9,305 nt of DNA from Planctomycetales bacterium (GCA_030592655.1 JAUVIQ010000121.1:1-9305), one strand, 5' to 3'. Positions 1-6,111 are shown, numbered from the stretch's first letter. Program-made: numbers and translations. Notes: a model not told the origin generated them from the letters alone.

Positions 1-204
1 AGAATTTAGATAAAGAAAAAAAAGAAAAAAGTCTTTATCCCTTGTATCCCTCGCCACAGCGAGTCTTCGACCTGTATCCCTGCTGATGCTTTTTCTCTTT
101 TTTTATTTAATTCTTATCCCCTGCATCTCCTGCATCCCTGCTAATGCTTTTGTTCCCCAGCCCGCATCTTGCTAATTTCCGCCTCTATGTTTAGCATGCC
201 CCGT
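1..204. other. Intergenic gap with low-complexity repeats
   Basis: No convincing coding region lies in these 204 bases. The first 30 are almost pure A/G. The rest is pyrimidine-rich and built from variants of TATCCC and TGCATCCC. A TTG at 169 would extend ribE upstream by 12 codons, but that extension has no family similarity. I see no riboflavin (FMN) riboswitch and no clear promoter. Confidence 0.6.
73..151. repeat. Imperfect direct repeat, two 21-bp copies
   Basis: TGTATCCCTGCTGATGCTTTT (73-93) recurs at 131-151 with only two differences (C for T at the third base, A for G at the thirteenth). Shorter TATCCC and TGCATC units lie around and between them (36-41, 45-50, 115-120, 121-126). It looks like a dispersed intergenic repeat family rather than a regulatory site. 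Function unknown. Confidence 0.6.
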
Positions 205-849
205 ATGTTCACGGGAATTATCCAATATGTAGGCAGGGTCGAAAGCGTTGCCGACGTAGCCGGTGGCAGGCGTATCGACGTTGACCTCGGCCAGTTGGCT
301 GAAGGACTTATCGTCGGCGCGTCGGTCGCGGTGGACGGAGTTTGCCTGACGGCTTCGCGGATTACCGGAAACCGGACGGAATTCGACGTAGTGCCCCAAA
401 CGCTGAAGCAAACGACGCTGGGCGAACTCGCCGCCGGCAGCGAGGTCAATCTCGAACCGGCAATATCCGCCGACGCCGCCTTGGACGGGCACATCGTTCA
501 GGGGCATATCGACGCCACAGCCAATCTTGCCGGCATCGACCGTGGCGGCGATGGAGTGATGATGACGCTCACAGTAGCCGGCGAATTGACCGACCAAATG
601 GTCCCCGCCGGTTCGATAGCCCTGGCCGGCGTGAGCCTGACGCTGGCGAAAGTGGAGCCGGGGCGATTTTTCGTCGCGCTGGTTCCCACGACGCTGGAGC
701 GGACGACGCTGAGAAACCTCCGGGCCGGCAGCCGCCTCAACGTTGAACTGGACATTATCGGAAAATACGTCCGTCGGCATCTGGAGAACCTAGCCGGCAA
801 AGCCGGGCCGCTGACAATGGAAAATCTCCGCCAGGCGGGATTTGCGTAA
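205..849 (+). CDS. ribE: Riboflavin synthase, alpha chain
   Basis: Joins two molecules of 6,7-dimethyl-8-ribityllumazine to give riboflavin, the last step of vitamin B2 synthesis, in the cytoplasm; the family works as a homotrimer. The 214-residue product has the two lumazine-binding barrels in tandem. The first opens with the diagnostic MFTGIIQ and has VAVDGVCLT (41-49) and GHIVQGHID (95-103). The second has GSIALAGVSLT (136-146), PTTLERTTL (161-169) and the C-terminal IGKYV (185-189). The ATG at 205 was chosen because family members begin exactly at MFTGI; the ORF is open back to a TTG at 169. No good Shine-Dalgarno precedes 205. Oddities: where members I remember have KG(S/F)I and (V/I)DG in barrel two, this protein has AGSI and LAG, so a usual lysine (A135) and aspartate (A141) are alanine. 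No other rib gene is in the window. Identification is secure. Confidence 0.95.
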   Translation: MFTGIIQYVGRVESVADVAGGRRIDVDLGQLAEGLIVGASVAVDGVCLTASRITGNRTEFDVVPQTLKQTTLGELAAGSEVNLEPAISADAALDGHIVQGHIDATANLAGIDRGGDGVMMTLTVAGELTDQMVPAGSIALAGVSLTLAKVEPGRFFVALVPTTLERTTLRNLRAGSRLNVELDIIGKYVRRHLENLAGKAGPLTMENLRQAGFA

Positions 850-865
850 AAAAGATAGTAACTGG

Positions 866-960
866 TAACTGGTAATTCGTAATTAGTCAAAAAAAGACCT
901 GATACCCAATTACGAATCACGAATTACCAATTACTAATTACGAATTACCAATTACGAATT
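866..960. repeat. AT-rich inverted and direct repeat cluster upstream of pdxA
   Basis: Positions 870-887 (TGGTAATTCGTAATTAGT) are an exact inverted repeat of 933-950. Extending to 866 and 954 gives 21 of 22 matches, with a 45-nt loop. The word AATTACGAAT occurs three times (908-917, 936-945, 950-959) and its complement once (875-884), so several folds compete. TAACTGG is also doubled at 859-873. The last unit ends one base before the pdxA start codon, so pdxA has no Shine-Dalgarno. Likely a dispersed intergenic repeat; in a ribE-pdxA transcript the hairpin would sit 11 nt from the pdxA ATG and might affect its translation. Confidence 0.8.
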
Positions 961-961
961 T

Positions 962-1978
962 ATGAACGATAACTGTCCGACAATTGGAATCACGATGGGC
1001 GATCCGTGCGGGATTGGTCCGGAGATCGTGGTCAAGGCGTTGGCTGACGAATCGATCCGCTCGCAGGGGCGTTTTGTCGTCTTCGGATTCAGTGAACTTA
1101 TCGCATACGCCGCCGACTTGGCCGAGTTGGATTTCGCCTGGTTTCGAGACCATCATGACGAGCCTCAACCCTTCGGGTCGGGGCCGGGCGTTACCGTACT
1201 GGACTACGACGAACTGCCTGCACCGGCGGCGGGTAAGCACGAACCGACCCATTACGGCGGAGCCGCAAGTATGGCGTTCCTCGAAGACGCAATCGTTGCC
1301 GCACAGGCCGGCAAGATCGACGCGATGGTAACAGCCCCGATTTCCAAAGAGGCGTGGCATCTGGCGGGATTCAAATTCCCCGGACACACCGAACTTTTGG
1401 CCAAGCGGACGAAGACGAAAAATTTCGGAATGATGTTCGTCGCGCCGCAGATGAAGATTATCCTGGCGACCATCCACGAGCCGCTGTTCAGCATCGTCAA
1501 CCGCTTCACGATAGGGCGGGTATTCAATCCGATCGACCTTGCAGACAAGGCCTTGCGCGAGATGTTCGGCTTCGAAAATCCGCATATCGCCGTTTGCGGG
1601 CTTAATCCGCACGCCGGCGAGGGCGGGAGCATCGGCGACGAGGAAAAACGCATTATCGCTCCTGCAATTCTCATGGCCGCCGAAAACGGCATCAACGTTA
1701 CGGGGCCATATCCCGCCGACACGCTTTTTCGCCGGGCTGTGCGGGGCGAGTTCGATTGCGTTGTTGCGATGTACCACGACCAGGCGCTTATCCCGATAAA
1801 ACTGCTGGCTTGGGAAGATGCGGTGAATCTGACGGTAGGGATTCCGATTATCCGCACCAGCCCCGGCCACGGGACAGCCTTCGACATCGCCGGAAAAAAC
1901 CGCGCAAGCCCAGCCCCAATGAAAGCCGCTATCCAACTGGCAATCAACCTGGCGAAACGCCGCGCAGCCGTCAAGTAA
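962..1978 (+). CDS. pdxA: 4-hydroxythreonine-4-phosphate dehydrogenase
   Basis: NAD-dependent oxidation of 4-phosphohydroxy-L-threonine to the precursor that PdxJ condenses with deoxyxylulose phosphate to form pyridoxine phosphate (DXP-dependent vitamin B6 pathway), in the cytoplasm. The 338-residue product is close to the usual length of about 330 and complete. Visible family signatures are GITMGDPCGIGPE (9-21), TAPISKEA (124-131), GHTE (141-144), GLNPHAGE (213-220), AMYHDQ (269-274) and TSPGHGTAFDIAGKNRAS (299-316). The three metal-binding histidines correspond to H142, H217 and H272. The ATG at 962 gives the standard N-terminus and immediately follows the AT repeat cluster, leaving no Shine-Dalgarno. 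A kinase gene begins 2 nt after its stop, so the two are almost certainly co-transcribed. A PdxA2-type enzyme for other phosphorylated four-carbon acids is a lesser possibility. pdxJ is not in the window. Confidence 0.94.
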   Translation: MNDNCPTIGITMGDPCGIGPEIVVKALADESIRSQGRFVVFGFSELIAYAADLAELDFAWFRDHHDEPQPFGSGPGVTVLDYDELPAPAAGKHEPTHYGGAASMAFLEDAIVAAQAGKIDAMVTAPISKEAWHLAGFKFPGHTELLAKRTKTKNFGMMFVAPQMKIILATIHEPLFSIVNRFTIGRVFNPIDLADKALREMFGFENPHIAVCGLNPHAGEGGSIGDEEKRIIAPAILMAAENGINVTGPYPADTLFRRAVRGEFDCVVAMYHDQALIPIKLLAWEDAVNLTVGIPIIRTSPGHGTAFDIAGKNRASPAPMKAAIQLAINLAKRRAAVK

Positions 1979-1980
1979 CG

Positions 1981-2955
1981 ATGGGACTTTCGGAAAAAAC
2001 AGCACGTGAATTGGTTCTCGCCCAACTTGGCCACGGCGATTGGACTGTTCGACCGTTCGGTGCGGGGAAATTCTCCGAAACGTTCGACGTCGCCGGGCCG
2101 GGCGGGCGGTACGTCCTTCGCGTCGCTCCGCCGGACGATATGCTCCAGTTGTTCTACGAGCGGCGGATGATGCGACAGGAACCGGGCATCCACGCACGCC
2201 TGCTGGCGGAGACCTCCGTACCCGTCCCGTCGATTGTCGCCCACGATTTCTCGCGCGAACGCATCGACCGCGATCACCTCATCATGCCGCGCCTGGAAGG
2301 CCTGCCGCTAAGCGAAGCCGGCTTGGACGGGCCGGCCAAAGCCCGCGCCATAACCGAGTGGGGCGGGTATATCGGGCAAGTCCACTCGATTACCGATTCC
2401 AAAAATCGCTTCGGCTACCTCGGCGAGCACGAGTGCATGGCTCCGCAGGCGACATGGGCCGAGGCGTTTGAGGTGATGTGGCGGGCGGAACTTGACGACA
2501 TCGTCGCCTGCAAAATCTACGACCGCTCTGTCGCCGACGATGCCCGAAAACTCCTTTCCGATAATCTTAAAGCCTTCGAGCATTGCCGGATGTCGCACCT
2601 CCTCCACGGCGATATATGGGTAACGAACCTGCTGGTCGGGCCGGACGGGAAAGTTACCGGCGTACTGGACTTCGACCGCGCCTGCTGGGGCGACATCGAG
2701 TGGGATTTAGCCATCGCCGAGTACTGCGGCGTCGCCGGCCCCGCCTTCTGGGAAGGCTATGGCCGACAAATCGAAACGCACACCGGCGAAGCCGCCGTCC
2801 GGCGCATGTTTTATCTACTCTACGAGCACCAGAAATACATCGTAATTTCAATGTCCACCCGCCGAGGCCACAACCGCCCCCTGGCCCAACGCTACGCCGA
2901 CGAGAGCCTGGCAGTAATGCAAAACTTCCGCCGAACGGGTAAACCGGTGTTCTAA
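1981..2955 (+). CDS. Aminoglycoside phosphotransferase (APH)-family kinase, substrate unknown
   Basis: A 324-residue cytoplasmic kinase of the APH/choline-kinase/homoserine-kinase-II superfamily. The N-lobe has a glycine-rich stretch FGAGKFSETFDV (26-37) and the ATP-lysine strand YVLRVAP (44-50), where arginine 47 stands in the usual lysine position. The hinge region reads LIMPRLEGLPL (100-110). The C-lobe carries the Brenner-type catalytic loop HGDIWVTNLL (209-218; catalytic D211, metal-binding N216) and the DFG-equivalent LDFDRACWGDIEWDLA (229-244; D230). The ATG at 1981 was chosen because it is 2 nt past the pdxA stop and gives a normal N-lobe; the frame is open further back inside pdxA but without similarity. 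There is no clear Shine-Dalgarno, so translation may be coupled to pdxA. The family acts on very different alcohols and amines, and antibiotic resistance is not implied. Family secure, substrate unknown. Confidence 0.85.
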   Translation: MGLSEKTARELVLAQLGHGDWTVRPFGAGKFSETFDVAGPGGRYVLRVAPPDDMLQLFYERRMMRQEPGIHARLLAETSVPVPSIVAHDFSRERIDRDHLIMPRLEGLPLSEAGLDGPAKARAITEWGGYIGQVHSITDSKNRFGYLGEHECMAPQATWAEAFEVMWRAELDDIVACKIYDRSVADDARKLLSDNLKAFEHCRMSHLLHGDIWVTNLLVGPDGKVTGVLDFDRACWGDIEWDLAIAEYCGVAGPAFWEGYGRQIETHTGEAAVRRMFYLLYEHQKYIVISMSTRRGHNRPLAQRYADESLAVMQNFRRTGKPVF

Positions 2956-2959
2956 TTTA

Positions 2960-2989
2960 TAGGGCGTGCAGACGGGTTGTGTCGGCTAC
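2960..2989 (+). repeat. Left copy of split direct repeat flanking the M54-like gene
   Basis: TAGGGCGTGC (2960-2969) followed 12 bases later by TCGGCTAC (2982-2989). Both words recur in the same order just past the 3' end of the gene at 3029-4294 (4299-4319), there separated by 3 bases. The pairing is exact within each word. It may be a dispersed intergenic repeat or a trace of insertion. Confidence 0.5.
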
Positions 2990-3015
2990 AATGTCGTCGG
3001 CAACTGAATCCAGGT

Positions 3016-3021
3016 AAGGAG
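3016..3021 (+). promoter_or_regulatory. Strong Shine-Dalgarno site of the M54-like gene
   Basis: AAGGAG lies 7 nt before the ATG at 3029. It is the most complete Shine-Dalgarno core in the window, contrasts with the weak sites of ribE, pdxA and the kinase, and fixes the start of the following gene. Confidence 0.8.
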
Positions 3022-3028
3022 AGAAACG

Positions 3029-4294
3029 ATGCTAAAGAACTTGTGTGTCTTTGGAGCCATTCTGACAGTCATTGGGATTTTTTCAATACATCTGGTTGCA
3101 GAGGACAAGAGGGCGACCACTGCCACCACCCAATCGGGACTTGGTATCTACCGCATCAGGGCCCAGGAGGCGTCAATCAGGAGCATGAAGAAGCGTGCGG
3201 ATGAGGTCCTGAAGATGAACAACATATCGGCCCGCGTTCATGTCGAAGCCGTCATGCAACTGGCGGATCGCCTTGCCAAGGAGGGACAATCCAAAGAGGC
3301 GGTCAAATACTACAAGGCGGGGCTCAAGCACTTCCCTTTGGACCTGAAGCGACAGCTCGCCCTTGGTCGGATGCTGATGAAGATGGGGAAGAAAAAAGAG
3401 GCCATGGAGAGAGCCAAGATCGTCACAAAGATGGCGGAGGAGGACAATCTGGTTGTTCCCGCTCGGAAAATGCTGGGCAAAAAAGTGGACACGAAGATCA
3501 AGGCTATTGGCAAGCTGGACGGAAAAGCCCCGATAATCATCCTTGTCCCCATGGGGAAAGTCGATGTGCTGCTCGTGCGTGATGTTCGGAAGAAGCTCCA
3601 AAAGCAGTTGGGCATTTCCGTGCTTATTCGCAGTGTCCCGCTGACCATGCCATCCTATGGGCGCGACCCGTTCCACGATTTCTGCCAAGCCCTCCGCAAG
3701 CAGCTCAAGAATCTGAAGGCAACCTGTTCTCCCGACCAGTACGAAGCGATGCTGAAGCAGGCGAAGGTTCGGGAGGCCGACTTAAAACGGGACGAGAAAA
3801 TCGTCCAGTTGTTCCAGCGGCTCCTGGACCAGTCAGGGGATGAGAAGGTCAGTCGCAGTTTCGCCGCCACTGTGGCCAAAGCCCGTACGGAAGAGAGGCA
3901 ATGGAACTCCCTCGCTTTGCTGAAAGTTCTCCGAAAAGCAACCAAGGCGCACAAGCAGAACAACGTGAGGTTCATAGGCGTGACTCGGTGCGACATCTAT
4001 AGCAAGAACACCTCGTTCCTTCTTGCCAACGGGTACCTGGGGGAGATCATGGTTATGTCATACCGGCGATTCATGTCCTCTTTTACCCACGAAACGGTCA
4101 ACCGTAACCGCCTCCTGAAGCGGATGGTCAACCAGGCGCTTTCCTCCTGCGGCAAAGTCTTTGGGATCGATGGTTGCACGGATCCGAGCTGCCCCCGGGC
4201 GTATCCCCACAGCGTTGCTGAACACGATGCCAAGTCCGACAAGCTCTGTAATAAATGCCGAAAGGCATTCGACAAGGTATTTGGCCGAAAATAG
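3029..4294 (+). CDS. Secreted TPR protein with catalytically dead archaemetzincin (M54)-like domain
   Basis: 421 residues. A signal peptide or membrane anchor is expected at 1-24 (K3, hydrophobic run, LVA before EDK), so the protein probably acts outside the cytoplasmic membrane. Residues about 68-137 form two TPR-like helix pairs (AVMQLADRLAKEGQSKEAVK and the next). Residues about 167-421 follow the archaemetzincin plan: PIIILVPMGKVD (168-179), then a lysine-rich helical insertion about 215-310, FIGVTRCDIYSKN (315-327), and a C-terminal LCNKCRKAF (406-414). Family members carry HExxHxxGxxHC; the aligned stretch here, 372-383, reads SSCGKVFGIDGC. Both residues of HE, the second His and the third His become S, S, K and G. 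The structural-zinc cysteines persist as C383, C388, C407 and C410. A protease role is therefore unlikely; binding is more plausible. Very rich in Lys and Met compared with its neighbours. Gene is intact, convergent with leuA, with no recognised partner. Confidence 0.72.
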   Translation: MLKNLCVFGAILTVIGIFSIHLVAEDKRATTATTQSGLGIYRIRAQEASIRSMKKRADEVLKMNNISARVHVEAVMQLADRLAKEGQSKEAVKYYKAGLKHFPLDLKRQLALGRMLMKMGKKKEAMERAKIVTKMAEEDNLVVPARKMLGKKVDTKIKAIGKLDGKAPIIILVPMGKVDVLLVRDVRKKLQKQLGISVLIRSVPLTMPSYGRDPFHDFCQALRKQLKNLKATCSPDQYEAMLKQAKVREADLKRDEKIVQLFQRLLDQSGDEKVSRSFAATVAKARTEERQWNSLALLKVLRKATKAHKQNNVRFIGVTRCDIYSKNTSFLLANGYLGEIMVMSYRRFMSSFTHETVNRNRLLKRMVNQALSSCGKVFGIDGCTDPSCPRAYPHSVAEHDAKSDKLCNKCRKAFDKVFGRK

Positions 4295-4298
4295 TAGG

Positions 4299-4319
4299 TA
4301 GGGCGTGCCACTCGGCTAC
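4299..4319 (+). repeat. Right copy of split direct repeat flanking the M54-like gene
   Basis: TAGGGCGTGC (4299-4308), three bases, then TCGGCTAC (4312-4319), matching the words at 2960-2989. It fills most of the 34-bp gap between the two convergent genes. GGTAG/CTACC at its edges can pair for 5 bp, but no T tract follows on either strand, so I do not call a terminator. Confidence 0.5.
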
Positions 4320-4328
4320 CGGCTACTA

Positions 4329-5870
4329 CTACGGCTGCGGCGGTTTTTTGTCGCCGTTGGTGGCGGTCAGGACTCGGTTGACTGCGGCAAGGTATGCCTT
4401 GGCTGACGCCTCTACAATGTCGGTGCTCAAACCCCGCGCGCGGAACTTTCGTCCTTCGCTATCGACCTCGATGGTAACTTCGCCCTGTGCGTCCTTTCCG
4501 CCGGTCAATGCCCGCAGCGAATAGTCCGTCAGGTTGAGTTTCACGCCGGTAATCCGCCGGATTACTTCGTAAATCGCATCGACAGGTCCGTCGCCGGTGG
4601 CCGCGTCGGTGATAGTTTCGTCGTCTTTCGACAGCGTTACCGTCGCTGTCGGTATGGCGTTCGTCCCGGCTGTGGTTTGGAGGTTTTCCAAACGCCAGAC
4701 TTCCACCGCCGAGCCTATCTGCTGGTCGATAATCGCTTCAATGTCGGCGTCGTAGATTTCTTTTTTCTTGTCGGCAAGGACGATGAATTTCTCATAGGCC
4801 TCGTTGAGTTGTTCGGGCGTGAGTGTAAAACCGAGCGACCTGGTTTTTTCCTCGAACCCGTGTCTGCCGGAGTGTTTGCCGAAGACAAGCCGGCTTGCGG
4901 GGATGCCGATGTCTTCAGGCCTCATTATTTCGTACGTATGGCGGTCTGCCAGCATTCCGTGCTGGTGTACGCCGGCTTCGTGTGCGAATGCGTTGTCGCC
5001 GACGATGGCCTTGTTCCGCTGGACGTGGACGCCGGTAATGGCCGATACCATGCGCGAGGCGGGATATATCTTCGCCGTTTCGATATTGGTATCGGCGTCG
5101 AGGAAGTCGCGTCGGGTCTTCATCGCCATGACGACTTCTTCGAGCGCGGCGTTTCCCGCCCGTTCGCCCAGGCCGTTGATTGTGCACTCGATCTGCCCGG
5201 CTCCCGCGCGGACAGCCGCCAGCGAATTGGCTACCGCCAGGCCAAGATCGTTTTGGCAGTGGACGCTGATAACGGTTTCGTCGATGTTCGAGACGTGCTT
5301 GTACAGGTAGCGAATCAGGTCGCCGAACTGCGCGGGCATGGCGTAACCGACGGTATCGGGGATATTTACGGTGGTTGCGCCGGCTTCGATGACGGCTTCG
5401 ACCACCTCGGCGAGGAACTCCGGCTCGGTGCGCGATGCGTCTTCGGGTGAGAACTCCACGTCGTCGGTGTATTCGGTCGCCTGGCGGATGGCCTCGACGC
5501 TCATCTTGATAATCTCGTCCTTGGCGCGTTTGAGTTTGTGTTTGCGATGGATTTCGCTGGTGGCGCAGAAGACGTGGATTCGCCGGCGTTCGGACTTGGC
5601 GACGGCTTCGGCGGCTCGCTCGATGTCCTTATCGACCGCGCGGGCAAGGGCGGCGATTGTGCAGTTTTCGATGGTTTCAGCCACGGCCTGGACGGCATCG
5701 AAATCGCCCGGCGACGCTATCGGAAAACCGGCTTCGACAATATCGACTCGCAGTGCTTCCAGCATCCTCGCCACTTCGAGTTTTTCAGCCAGGTTCATGC
5801 TGCATCCGGGCGATTGCTCGCCGTCCCGCAGCGTCGTATCGAAAATCAGGATTTTTCTCGGTTCGTTCAT
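4329..5870 (-). CDS. leuA: 2-isopropylmalate synthase
   Basis: Condenses acetyl-CoA with 2-ketoisovalerate to 2-isopropylmalate, the first committed step of leucine synthesis; cytoplasmic. The 513-residue product is full length. The catalytic TIM barrel opens with FDTTLRDGEQSPG (10-22; catalytic R15, metal D16) and contains VEFSPEDASRTE (138-149), VNIPDTVGYAMP (168-179), SVHCQNDLGLA (202-212) and INGLGERAGNAALEE (231-245). Then come FAHEAGVHQHGM (295-306) and FGKHSGRH (330-337). The C-terminal leucine-sensing dimer domain spans about 390-505. Position 206 is Gln where many bacterial enzymes have a second metal-binding His; plant-type IPMS, as I recall, share HCQND, so activity is still expected. 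AAAGGG ends 8 nt before the ATG at 5870. Expression appears controlled by a leucine-peptide attenuator directly upstream, in addition to feedback inhibition by leucine. leuBCD are not in the window. Confidence 0.96.
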   Translation of the reverse strand: MNEPRKILIFDTTLRDGEQSPGCSMNLAEKLEVARMLEALRVDIVEAGFPIASPGDFDAVQAVAETIENCTIAALARAVDKDIERAAEAVAKSERRRIHVFCATSEIHRKHKLKRAKDEIIKMSVEAIRQATEYTDDVEFSPEDASRTEPEFLAEVVEAVIEAGATTVNIPDTVGYAMPAQFGDLIRYLYKHVSNIDETVISVHCQNDLGLAVANSLAAVRAGAGQIECTINGLGERAGNAALEEVVMAMKTRRDFLDADTNIETAKIYPASRMVSAITGVHVQRNKAIVGDNAFAHEAGVHQHGMLADRHTYEIMRPEDIGIPASRLVFGKHSGRHGFEEKTRSLGFTLTPEQLNEAYEKFIVLADKKKEIYDADIEAIIDQQIGSAVEVWRLENLQTTAGTNAIPTATVTLSKDDETITDAATGDGPVDAIYEVIRRITGVKLNLTDYSLRALTGGKDAQGEVTIEVDSEGRKFRARGLSTDIVEASAKAYLAAVNRVLTATNGDKKPPQP

Positions 5871-5922
5871 AATAATTTCCCTTTGATTCTTGTTTTGTCA
5901 GTTACCGTTCATTTTGCCCAAT

Positions 5923-5957
5923 AAAAAACCCCGCGATCCTTCGTTCGGACCACGGGG
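5923..5957 (-). terminator. Intrinsic terminator of the leuA attenuator
   Basis: On the minus strand an 11-bp stem (CCCCGTGGTCC / GGATCGCGGGG, two G-U wobbles) closes a 7-nt loop GAACGAA and is followed at once by six T (5928-5923). It stands 53 nt before the leuA ATG and inside the same transcript, so its natural role is premature termination. The plus strand has no T tract after the stem, so it is one-directional. Confidence 0.92.
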
Positions 5958-5985
5958 CGTCAAAAACCGATGTTCCCGCGATCCG

Positions 5986-6060
5986 TCAGCGCAGCAATAG
6001 CTCCAGCAATAGCAGGAGGCTCAGACTGTTCGGCCCCAACGGGGCAGGCTGACGGACCAT
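5986..6060 (-). CDS. Leucine-rich leader peptide of leuA
   Basis: A 24-codon open frame, too short for usual gene callers. It starts MVRQPAPLGPNSLS and then has five leucines, a glutamate, three leucines and a final arginine. In all 10 of 24 residues are leucine, and 8 of the last 10. Leucine codons are CTG x4, TTG x3, CTA x2 and CTC x1; the nonamer CTATTGCTG encodes residues 17-19 and again 21-23. AAGGA at 6071-6067 ends 6 nt before the ATG, a good ribosome site. The TGA at 5988-5986 is embedded in the arm shared by the two alternative hairpins. The peptide itself probably has no function; its translation rate senses charged tRNA-Leu, as for leuL of enterobacteria. There is no sequence homology to leuL that I can claim, only design. 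Confidence 0.9.
   Translation of the reverse strand: MVRQPAPLGPNSLSLLLLLELLLR
6033..6045 (-). other. Small GC-rich hairpin within the leader peptide frame
   Basis: GCCCC GTT GGGGC (6045-6033, minus strand) is a perfect 5-bp stem with a 3-nt loop over codons 6-10 of the leader. It is nested within hairpin 1:2, next to arm 1. It could act as a polymerase pause helper that synchronises transcription with the leader ribosome. That role is inferred. Confidence 0.45.
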
Positions 6061-6083
6061 TATTAATCCTTCATTCGCATTAT

Positions 6084-6111
6084 ATTATATCGGTCTTTAC
6101 CGTTTAGTCAA
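6084..6111 (-). promoter_or_regulatory. Sigma70-type promoter of the leuA transcript
   Basis: TTGACT (6111-6106), a 16-nt spacer and TATAAT (6089-6084) on the minus strand, with a second overlapping TATAAT one step downstream. Transcription should start near 6077, about 17 nt before the leader peptide ATG. The spacer contains CGGT-AAAG-ACCG (6102-6091), a short inverted repeat that could be an operator but may be chance. Confidence 0.85.

Larger units (their letters stand above)
5871..6077 (-). promoter_or_regulatory. leuA leader: ribosome-mediated leucine attenuator
   Basis: Between a good promoter and leuA the transcript can form three competing hairpins. Arm 1 GGTCCGTCAGC (6058-6048) pairs with arm 2a GCTGACGGATC (5990-5980), 11 bp with one G-U. 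Arm 2b CGGATCGCGGG (5985-5975) pairs with arm 3 CCCGTGGTCCG (5956-5946), 11 bp with two G-U: the antiterminator. Arm 3 CCCCGTGGTCC (5957-5947) pairs with arm 4 GGATCGCGGGG (5939-5929) as the terminator. Arm 2 and arm 4 share the identical word GGATCGCGGG, which explains the competition. The leucine codons lie in the loop of hairpin 1:2, and the leader stop codon (5988-5986) lies within arm 2. A ribosome stalled on leucine codons would free arm 2 to form 2:3 and allow read-through. One reaching the stop would cover arm 2 and let the terminator form. With no translation, 1:2 plus 3:4 gives termination. This is the trp/leu-type logic; the mechanism is inferred, the pairings are read directly. Confidence 0.9.

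Noticed and set aside
169..204. Upstream TTG start extending ribE by 12 codons
   Set aside because: The family begins at MFTGI, encoded from 205, and the extra residues show no similarity.
866..960. CRISPR array or terminator in the repeat cluster before pdxA
   Set aside because: Units are about 10-14 bp with no regular unique spacers, and there is no GC-rich stem with a T tract.
938..2277. Long minus-strand open frames (419 and 341 codons) opposite pdxA and the kinase
   Set aside because: They mirror well-conserved plus-strand genes, show no recognisable domain and arise from GC-biased codons on the sense strand.
3029..4294. Active metalloprotease call for the M54-like protein
   Set aside because: No HExxH motif exists; the only HE (354-355) is followed by TVN and lies outside the aligned site.
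5871..6111. T-box or leucine-binding riboswitch for leuA
   Set aside because: I see no T-box specifier stem or conserved T-box bulge sequence, and the leucine-rich frame with competing hairpins explains the leader more simply.
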